Positions 27,441 to 33,998 of a DNA stretch of 64,000 nt are shown piece after piece. Made by a program: the position numbers and the translations under genes. The DNA comes from Aliamphritea ceti. Lineage in GTDB: Bacteria; Pseudomonadota; Gammaproteobacteria; Pseudomonadales; Balneatricaceae. How positions within the stretch are numbered: position 1 is the stretch's first letter; each line of letters opens with the position of its first letter. The stretch covers positions 124,001 to 188,000 of the forward strand of contig NZ_AP025282.1 in the NCBI RefSeq assembly GCF_024347215.1, read 5' to 3'. The notes below the pieces were generated by a model that worked only from the letters and a program-made list of their open reading frames with translations, was not told where the DNA came from and searched no databases.

Positions 27441-28982
27441 ATGGCACGTAGATCTGGTGGTAGGAAGGCGATGCTGGCGCTGCGCAGTAAGCCGCTTGAT
27501 AAAGATTCTAAGCCGGTTCTGCCCGGTGAAATCGGGGGGACTTTCCAGCCGCTGACTCAGGCGGACATGGAGAAAGTTGCCGAGACAGCATTCAATATTC
27601 TGGAAGAAATTGGTTTTTCACAGGCGACACCACATTGCATTGAAACCTGTAAAAAAGTGGGTGCTATTTTAGGTGAGGACGGTCGCTTACGCTTCCCACG
27701 TGCGGTTGTAGAAGATGCCATGAGTAAGGCAAACCGCAATCTGACACTGCATGCCCAGGATCCTGAGTATGATCTGGACTTAAGTGGTCAGCGGGTACAT
27801 TTTTCGACGGCAGGTGCCGCGGTAATGATCGCTGACCCAATGAAGAATGAATACCGCGATTCTACCGCGAAAGATCTGTATGACATGGCGCGCATTGTGG
27901 ATAACTGCGAACACATCCACATGTTCCAGCGTACCTGTGTGTTACGTGATATCGCCAGCCCCCGTGAGCTGGATTTGAACACTACGTTTCTGTCGGTCAG
28001 TGGTACCACTAAACACGTAGGTACCAGCTTCACAGAGGCGGATCACGTTGATGAAACCATCGACATGCTGGAAATTGTTGCTGGTGGTGAAGAGCAGTGG
28101 CGCGCGCGTCCTTTCGTGAGCATGTCGAACTGCTTTGTTGTACCGCCGATGAAGTTTGCTGAAGAGTCACTGGAATGCTTACGTGTAGGTGTTGAGCGTG
28201 GCATGCCAATTCTGCTGCTGTCTGCTGGTCAGGCGGGTGCAACAGCGCCGGCGATGCTGGCAGGTGCAGTGGCGCAGGCCTGGGCCGAGTGTCTGGGTGG
28301 CCTGGTATACGTGAATGCGATTCGTCCGGGTGCTCCGGCAATTTTGGGAACCTGGCCGTTCGTCAGTGACTTACGTACCGGCGCTATGAGCGGTGGTTCG
28401 CCAGAGCAGGGTCTGTTGTGTGCAGCCTGTGCGCAGATGGGTAATTACTTCGATTTACCAACCGGTACTGCTGCGGGTATGTCGGATGCTAAGTTCCCGG
28501 ACTTCCAGGCCGGTGCTGAGCGTGGTTACGGTGCTTCCGCAGCGGCGATGGCCGGTGCAAATATTGTTTATGAATCAGCAGGTATGTACGCCAGTCTGTT
28601 GGGTGTGTGTCCGGAATCCTATCTGATGGATAACGATGTACTGGGTGCCTGTATGCGGATGACGAAAGGCATCAAAGTGGATGAAGCTTCACTAAGCTTC
28701 GATACCCTGAAGGAAGTTTGTCTGAATGATCTGGGCCATTATCTGGGTTCCAGTCAGACACTTTCAGTGATGCAGTCTGAATATATTTATCCTGTAATCA
28801 GTGACCGTGACAGCCCGAATGTCTGGCAGGAAAAAGGTAAACCGGTGCTACTGGAGAAGGCTATTGAGAAGAAGAATACGATTCTCAGTACCTACTTTCC
28901 GAAGCACATCAGCGATGAAGTGGATCAGGCGATTCGTGAACGTTATACCATTCATATCCCGGCATCGGATATGGGTCGCTAA
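27441..28982 (+). CDS. Trimethylamine methyltransferase (MttB) family protein, non-pyrrolysine
   Basis: 513 residues from ATG 27441 (AGGAG 5 bases upstream; a GTG six bases earlier is less likely). The MttB TIM-barrel pattern is clear: FNILEEIGFSQATP near the start, HFSTAGAAVMIADP, and the conserved block G346-M-S-D-A-K-x-x-D-x-Q-A-G-x-E360. There is no in-frame TAG, so it lacks pyrrolysine and belongs to the branch that includes glycine betaine methyltransferase MtgB. MtgB moves a methyl group to a corrinoid protein, but no corrinoid protein, RamA-type activase or second methyltransferase is visible here. The FAD/GcvT gene follows at 103 bp on the same strand. A role in removing the first methyl group of a quaternary amine is inferred; the acceptor is unknown. 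Confidence 0.93.
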   Translation: MARRSGGRKAMLALRSKPLDKDSKPVLPGEIGGTFQPLTQADMEKVAETAFNILEEIGFSQATPHCIETCKKVGAILGEDGRLRFPRAVVEDAMSKANRNLTLHAQDPEYDLDLSGQRVHFSTAGAAVMIADPMKNEYRDSTAKDLYDMARIVDNCEHIHMFQRTCVLRDIASPRELDLNTTFLSVSGTTKHVGTSFTEADHVDETIDMLEIVAGGEEQWRARPFVSMSNCFVVPPMKFAEESLECLRVGVERGMPILLLSAGQAGATAPAMLAGAVAQAWAECLGGLVYVNAIRPGAPAILGTWPFVSDLRTGAMSGGSPEQGLLCAACAQMGNYFDLPTGTAAGMSDAKFPDFQAGAERGYGASAAAMAGANIVYESAGMYASLLGVCPESYLMDNDVLGACMRMTKGIKVDEASLSFDTLKEVCLNDLGHYLGSSQTLSVMQSEYIYPVISDRDSPNVWQEKGKPVLLEKAIEKKNTILSTYFPKHISDEVDQAIRERYTIHIPASDMGR

Positions 28983-29085
28983 ATATTCTGCAGGTAGCCT
29001 GACTGCCTGTTAATGGCGGCCTCCGGAATGACGGCAGGTCGCCGTTCTGCCTTTTCAGAGGCATGAGTTTAAGGAGAAGAATTGT

Positions 29086-31509
29086 ATGCAATCAACAGCA
29101 AGAGTTGTCATCGTCGGCGGCGGTTCACTGGGCGTGAACCTCATGTATCACCTGACTAAAGAAGGCTGGACCGACGTACTGTTGATCGAAAAGGGCGAGC
29201 TTACCTCCGGTTCAACCTGGCACGCGGCGGGTTTGTGTCCGAACTTTAACGGTAACCACACACTGTCGAAGATCCATGAATACACTATCAAGTTGTATGA
29301 TGAAATTATTCCCCGTGAAACCGGCCTGCCATCTACCTTCCACCGTACCGGCAGCTTGCGGGTAGGTTACACCGAAGTAGAAGAGCAGTGGTTCCGTAAC
29401 ATTATCAGCCGTTCCCGTAATGTGGGCTGTGAGATGCGCTTCATCAGCCGTGAAGAGGCTAAAGAAGTGAATCCGCTGATGAACTTCGATAATGCCCGCT
29501 GCATCCTCTATACACCGAATGACGGTCACATTGATCCAACCTCTATCGTGATGCCGCTGGGCCAGTTAGCCCGTGAAAATGGCGCGCAGGTTTCCCGTTT
29601 TAACCGGGTTATCGATATTAATTTGCTGCCGAGCGGTGAGTACGAAGTTATCACCGAGAAAGGCACTGTTATTGCTGAGCATGTGGTTAATGCTGGTGGT
29701 TGTTTTGCGCCGGAAATCGGCAAGATGGTGGGAGTACACATCCCTATTGTGAATCTGGAGCACCAGTATCTGGTAACGGATGACCATCCTGAAGTAGCGA
29801 AACTGGCCCGCGAAATGCCGGTAACCCGTGACTCCTGGGCCGCCAGTTATATTCGTCAGGAAGGTAATGGCTTCCTGATTGGCCCTTATGAAACATCAGG
29901 CGCTAAGCCCTGGGCGTTGGAAGGTATGGACTGGGATTTCGACCGCGGACTGTTCCCGGGTGACCTGGTACGTATCATGCCGTTCCTGGAACGTTGTATG
30001 GAACTGGTACCGGGCTTCAGTGAAGTGGGTATCCGTACCATTATCAATGGCGCGATTACGCATACGCCGGACGATAACTTCCTGGTCGGCCCGGCCAAAG
30101 GGCTGCGCAACTTCTGGAATCTCTGTGGTGCTTCTATTGGTATCGCACAGGGCGGTATTGGTAAGTATCTGGCGCAGTGGATTGTCCATGGCCAGACCGA
30201 ACTGAATATGGCTTCGCTGGATAGCCGCCGTTTTGATACCTGGGCTGATAAAAACTACTGCATTACCCGGGCGATCGAATCATACGAACGGATGTATTCA
30301 TTCGGTGCGCCGAACGATAACCGTCCTCACGGCCGTCCGATGCGGGTCAGCCCAATGCATGCTCTGCTGGGGCAGAAAGGTGCAGTACATGTGGTTAACA
30401 CGGGTTACGAGAAACCGTCCTGGTTTACTACTGATGAAGTCCGTGGTGAAACCCATAACTGGGCACACAGCGAAGCGCATGCGGCGGTGGCTGAAGAATG
30501 TGCAGCGGTACAGAATGCCTGTGGTATTGCTGACCTGAGCGGCACGGCGAAGTTTGTAGTGAAAGGCCCGGATGCGTTTGCCTTCCTGGATAAGTTGTCC
30601 TGTAACAAATTGCCGGCGAAAGATGGCCGTATCACCCTGACCCTGTTCCACAGTGAGAATGGCGGCATTATGGCTGAGCAAACCATCAGCCGGATTGCTG
30701 AAGACCATTTCATTTTGATGGGGGCTATCGGTTCCCAGGTGAAAGATTACCAGTGGATGGAATGGCACAAAGAAGGCTACGACGTAACGATTGAAGATAT
30801 CACAGAGTCCTGGGGTGGATTATTACTGACCGGCCCGAAAGCCCGTGAAATTCTGCAGGAACACCTCGACGAAGACGAAGATATCAGCAATGCCGGTTTC
30901 CCGTGGTTGTCCTGCCGGATGATTCAGGTGGACTCTGCGCAGGTATTCGCGATGCGGGTATCTTACGCCGGTGAGCTGGGCTGGGAATTGCACATGCCGA
31001 CCTGGCAGGTGCTGTCGATCTATGAATCACTGTTCCACAGCGGAGCTGCTCTGGGGCTGCGTGACTTTGGTGGCCTGGCGATGAACTCTATGCGGATGGA
31101 AAAAATGTACCGTGCATATGGTCATGAATTCACCGAAGAGATTTCCGGTGCAGAAGCCTGCATGGATCGCTTTATGGATACCAGCCGTGAGTTTATCGGT
31201 GTTGAAAATATCCGTCAGCGCCAGCAGGGCGAACTGGAGATGGTTAATGCCTATCTGGTATTCGATGACGATGTGCCGGCGGAATGCTTTGGGAATGAAG
31301 CGGTTTGGGCGAACGGCGAAGTAACAGGCCTGACAACCGGTGGTGCGTTTGGTCACCGGATCGGTAAGAGCCTGGCATTTGCCTATGTAAAGCCTGAGCA
31401 CAACACTGCCGGCCAGCAAGTGATGGTGGAGACATCTCTGGGTGAACGTAAGGCTCATATAGAAATGATGCCTGCTTACGATCCTAAGAATGAGCGTTTG
31501 AGAGTCTGA
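29086..31509 (+). CDS. Dimethylglycine dehydrogenase-like FAD oxidoreductase with GcvT domain
   Basis: 807 residues. Residues 7-390 are a DAO-type FAD domain with GGGSLG (11-16) and GSTWHAAG; H46 corresponds to the histidine that binds FAD covalently in mammalian dimethylglycine dehydrogenase. DGHIDPTSIVMPLGQLA and HQYLVTDDHPEVAKL follow that enzyme closely. Residues ~390-445 are the FAO_M linker and ~450-800 a GcvT/aminomethyltransferase part (AFLDKLSCNKLP, LLLTGPKAREIL, RVSYAGELGWELHMP, MRMEKMYRAYGHE). The predicted reaction is oxidative demethylation of an N-methyl amine such as dimethylglycine or sarcosine, passing the methylene group to tetrahydrofolate. AAGGAGAAG precedes the start. It is likely co-transcribed with the MttB-family gene; a terminator follows. 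Confidence 0.94.
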   Translation: MQSTARVVIVGGGSLGVNLMYHLTKEGWTDVLLIEKGELTSGSTWHAAGLCPNFNGNHTLSKIHEYTIKLYDEIIPRETGLPSTFHRTGSLRVGYTEVEEQWFRNIISRSRNVGCEMRFISREEAKEVNPLMNFDNARCILYTPNDGHIDPTSIVMPLGQLARENGAQVSRFNRVIDINLLPSGEYEVITEKGTVIAEHVVNAGGCFAPEIGKMVGVHIPIVNLEHQYLVTDDHPEVAKLAREMPVTRDSWAASYIRQEGNGFLIGPYETSGAKPWALEGMDWDFDRGLFPGDLVRIMPFLERCMELVPGFSEVGIRTIINGAITHTPDDNFLVGPAKGLRNFWNLCGASIGIAQGGIGKYLAQWIVHGQTELNMASLDSRRFDTWADKNYCITRAIESYERMYSFGAPNDNRPHGRPMRVSPMHALLGQKGAVHVVNTGYEKPSWFTTDEVRGETHNWAHSEAHAAVAEECAAVQNACGIADLSGTAKFVVKGPDAFAFLDKLSCNKLPAKDGRITLTLFHSENGGIMAEQTISRIAEDHFILMGAIGSQVKDYQWMEWHKEGYDVTIEDITESWGGLLLTGPKAREILQEHLDEDEDISNAGFPWLSCRMIQVDSAQVFAMRVSYAGELGWELHMPTWQVLSIYESLFHSGAALGLRDFGGLAMNSMRMEKMYRAYGHEFTEEISGAEACMDRFMDTSREFIGVENIRQRQQGELEMVNAYLVFDDDVPAECFGNEAVWANGEVTGLTTGGAFGHRIGKSLAFAYVKPEHNTAGQQVMVETSLGERKAHIEMMPAYDPKNERLRV

Positions 31510-31525
31510 CGGTTAAGCACTGAAT

Positions 31526-31553
31526 ACGGGAGCAGTTTGCTGCTCCCGTTTAT
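31526..31553 (+). terminator. Terminator after the first FAD/GcvT gene
   Basis: ACGGGAGCAG, loop TTTG, CTGCTCCCGT, then TTATT: a perfect 10-bp stem. It separates the catabolic pair from the regulator gene downstream. Confidence 0.85.
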
Positions 31554-31592
31554 TCTGCTCCGCCATGCAAACGCGATTATTAACGACCTGGC

Positions 31593-31621
31593 CTTTAACA
31601 ACTTAGTCTTTAACAACTTAG
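31593..31621. repeat. Tandem 14-bp repeat upstream of the GlxA-type regulator
   Basis: CTTTAACAACTTAG occurs at 31593-31606 and again at 31608-31621, a 15-bp period. Such phased direct repeats are typical of AraC-family binding sites, so this is a candidate site for the regulator encoded at 31739. Confidence 0.6.
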
Positions 31622-31635
31622 CTTGAACAGTTCTT

Positions 31636-31710
31636 CTGCATAAGACTTCCCGACACGAGAGGCTTTATGCAGGAGAGACTCGCAAGTCTGCACTGAGCAG
31701 ACGAGCCTCT
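31636..31710 (+). promoter_or_regulatory. Structured 5' leader with competing hairpins
   Basis: Four perfect stems can form within 75 bases. CTGCATAA (31636-31643) pairs with TTATGCAG (31665-31672). AGAGGCT (31658-31664) pairs with AGCCTCT (31704-31710). AGACT (31676-31680) pairs with AGTCT (31685-31689), and GTCTGC (31686-31691) with GCAGAC (31697-31702). Several share bases or interlock, so they cannot all exist together. The segment lies just before the ribosome site of the regulator gene. It does not match the glycine riboswitch core. Confidence 0.45.
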
Positions 31711-31738
31711 GACAGAGAGATGTTTGGAGATAATAATA

Positions 31739-32773
31739 ATGAGCCAAAAAAAAATCGGATTTTTGCTGTTAGATCGTTTCAGCATGTTGTCATTCACCTC
31801 TGCACTTGAACCGCTGGAAGTGGCGAATCAGGTTGCTGAAGAACGTCTCTATGAATATTTTACTGCGACTGTGGACGGCGAAACTGCCCGGGCATCAACC
31901 GGGGTGGCTACTATGCCGGATTACAGCATTGCTGAACTGATAGCCAGTAAGCCACTTGATGCCCTGGTTGTTGTCGGTGGCTCAAACGTACCGGAACTGT
32001 CGAATATGCTGGTGGCGCGTTTGCAGCGTTTTGTCGCGAGTGGGGTAGCGCTGGGCGGTGTGGCCAGTGGTGTAGTGGCATTGGCTAAAGCCGGCTTTTT
32101 TGATGGCCTGAGCTGTAGCGTACCACGTGAATTTTCGACCATCTTGCAGGAAGAGCGGCCACGGGTTGCGGTTACCCTTAAGCCTTTTACCACCGGTGTT
32201 CAGCGATTCAGCTGTGCGGGTGGCTGTGCCATGCTGGAAATGATGATTAACCGTATTGCTGATGAGCAGAGCCAGGCACTGGCTCAGTCGGTTGCTGAAG
32301 CGCTGATGTTTGAGCCATCTATGATGGAGCAACCACTACATTTGTCAGACCCTGTTAAGCTAAGTCAGCCAAAGCTTGCGGAGATTATCGCGCTGATGGA
32401 AACCAATCTGGAGGAGCCTCTGTCACTGACTGAGCTGGCAGGATATGTGGGTATTTCGCGCCGTCATCTGGAACGGATTTTCAAAAAGCATCTAGATTGT
32501 ACCCCGCTGAAGTACTACATCAAATTACGTTTGCTGGCGGCGAGGCAATTGCTGAAGCAAACGTCCCGGCCGATCATTGATGTGGCGGCTGCTTGTGGTT
32601 TTGTCTCTGCTGCGCACTTCAGCAAATGCTACAAAGCGCATATGAATATCACCCCAAAAGCTGAGCGTCAGGGTAAGCCCGTGCGGCTTGAGCCCACAGT
32701 CGCTACAAGGGTTGGAGATATTCCGGCAGCGTTGCTTTATAACAGCTTTCACAGTGCGCAAATGCGATTTTGA
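31739..32773 (+). CDS. GlxA/GbdR-type AraC family regulator
   Basis: 344 residues from ATG 31739, with GGAG nine bases upstream; a TTG 15 bases earlier is less likely. Residues 1-190 are the DJ-1/PfpI-like amidotransferase-type sensor (IGFLLLDRFSMLSFTSALEP, LDALVVVGGSNVPEL, GVASGVVALAKAGFFDG). Residues ~215-320 are the AraC double helix-turn-helix (LSLTELAGYVGISRRHLERIFKK, IDVAAACGFVSAAHFSKCYK). The subgroup includes GbdR, CdhR and SouR, which respond to glycine betaine or dimethylglycine, carnitine, and sarcosine. Lying between two dimethylglycine-dehydrogenase-like genes, it very likely controls them, with a methylated amine as ligand. Confidence 0.93.
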   Translation: MSQKKIGFLLLDRFSMLSFTSALEPLEVANQVAEERLYEYFTATVDGETARASTGVATMPDYSIAELIASKPLDALVVVGGSNVPELSNMLVARLQRFVASGVALGGVASGVVALAKAGFFDGLSCSVPREFSTILQEERPRVAVTLKPFTTGVQRFSCAGGCAMLEMMINRIADEQSQALAQSVAEALMFEPSMMEQPLHLSDPVKLSQPKLAEIIALMETNLEEPLSLTELAGYVGISRRHLERIFKKHLDCTPLKYYIKLRLLAARQLLKQTSRPIIDVAAACGFVSAAHFSKCYKAHMNITPKAERQGKPVRLEPTVATRVGDIPAALLYNSFHSAQMRF

Positions 32774-32795
32774 AATTATCAGCTCAGAACAATCA

Positions 32796-32821
32796 GGCTT
32801 CAGTACCGGGCTTCAGCACCG
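32796..32821. repeat. Adjacent 13-bp direct repeat between convergent genes
   Basis: GGCTTCAGTACCG and GGCTTCAGCACCG lie head to tail with one difference. CTCAG-AA-CTGAG follows as a small dyad. The function is unknown; perhaps part of the 3' ends of the regulator and LysR transcripts. Confidence 0.5.
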
Positions 32822-32881
32822 AGTCTCAGAACTGAGGATTTAACTTTACGGATAACTAAACTGCTTGTTGCCGGCACTTAT

Positions 32882-33790
32882 TCAGGGATGTTTGGCAATG
32901 TCTTTCAGTATCCAGTCAACAAAAGCACGAATATTCTGATGTGGCTGGCTATCTTTCCGATAGGTCAGCCCCCATTCTCCTAAATTGCGGACGCAATGTT
33001 CACTGGGATGTATCAATCGGCCCGCCAGCAGGTCTTTGTTAGCGAAAGGGCCGTTTAACAGTGCGATGCCTTCGCCATCCATTGCCATTTCCAGTGCGAT
33101 AGCTGTGCTGTCTGTGCTTAGTGCTGAATTTGGCTGGGAGGCACAAAAGCCTGCGGCTTCAAACCAGTCCTGCCACTGCCAGCGCTCCGAGGTTACGGTT
33201 ATCAGCGGGTATTGCAGAATCTCCTCGGGTAATAAATTCGTTTGATTGCCAACCAGAGACGGATGGCAGACAGGTCTCAGTGCTGGCTGAATGAGTGGCT
33301 CCCAGGCTAAATGAGTGTCCGGCGATGCTCGGCTGAAAATAAGCCCGATGTCAGCATTGGTTTCATCAAAATCCTGTTCTTCAATGCTGGATATCAGCTG
33401 AAGCTCTATATCCGGATGGGCGGCACGAAAACGGCTCAACCGGTGTGACAGCCAGCGTATCGACACGGATATATAGGTCTGGATTCTGAGCGGTTTTATC
33501 GAAGCACTGCGACGCAGCACTTCGCTACCATTAATCAGTTCTTCCAGTGCCCGTCTGGCAATTGGGTAAAAGCGTTCACCTTCAGCTGTCAGCACCATCT
33601 GCCGGCCTTTGCGGTTAAACAGTTTAACTCCAAGATTTGTTTCCAGTGCCAGAATTTGATGACTGATTGCCGGGTGGCTCAGATTCAGTTCCTGAGCTGC
33701 CTTTCGAAAACTTAGCAGACGAGCTGTTGCTTCAAAGCCACTAAGGGTTTTAAGCGGTGGTAGCTGACGATGATTGATTGCTTTTTCCAT
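32882..33790 (-). CDS. LysR family regulator, GcvA-like, next to the second FAD/GcvT gene
   Basis: 302 residues. Helix-turn-helix RKAAQELNLSHPAISHQILALE follows the GcvA-type start RQLPPLKTLSGFEATARLL. The effector domain shows TYISVSIRWLSHRLSRFRA and the late motif AMDGEGIALLNGPF. It diverges from the FAD/GcvT gene at 33999 across 208 bp containing TATCAATTGTGA. The layout repeats that of the LysR/MttB pair at 26-29 kb, suggesting two duplicated regulator-target units. Confidence 0.93.
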   Translation of the reverse strand: MEKAINHRQLPPLKTLSGFEATARLLSFRKAAQELNLSHPAISHQILALETNLGVKLFNRKGRQMVLTAEGERFYPIARRALEELINGSEVLRRSASIKPLRIQTYISVSIRWLSHRLSRFRAAHPDIELQLISSIEEQDFDETNADIGLIFSRASPDTHLAWEPLIQPALRPVCHPSLVGNQTNLLPEEILQYPLITVTSERWQWQDWFEAAGFCASQPNSALSTDSTAIALEMAMDGEGIALLNGPFANKDLLAGRLIHPSEHCVRNLGEWGLTYRKDSQPHQNIRAFVDWILKDIAKHP

Positions 33791-33854
33791 GGCTGAAACA
33801 GTCCCGGAATTATGAGTTTTTAATGGTAATAAAACTTACCATAGTGAAGATATT

Positions 33855-33866
33855 TATCAATTGTGA
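33855..33866. promoter_or_regulatory. TATCAATTGTGA element shared with the MttB control region
   Basis: Exact 12-base match to 27318-27329. It stands 144 bp before the second FAD/GcvT gene and 65 bp from the divergent LysR start. The core CAATTG is palindromic, as expected for a dimeric regulator. Confidence 0.5.
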
Positions 33867-33998
33867 GTGGTTTTTGCTCTGTGTCATTATGACGGACATC
33901 AGATGCTTAAAATCAGGCTCTGCAGACAGCCAGGTCAACAGGTTCTTTTCCTTCCGGCTGGTGTCAGATAAAAGCAATAAAAAAACAGGATTTGCGTG

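Noticed and set aside
27441..28982. Pyrrolysine-containing MttB
   Set aside because: The frame has no in-frame TAG and ends in TAA; it belongs to the non-pyrrolysine branch.
31636..31710. Glycine riboswitch before the GbdR-type regulator
   Set aside because: GGAGAGAC is present, but the CCGAAGG core and second half of the aptamer are missing.
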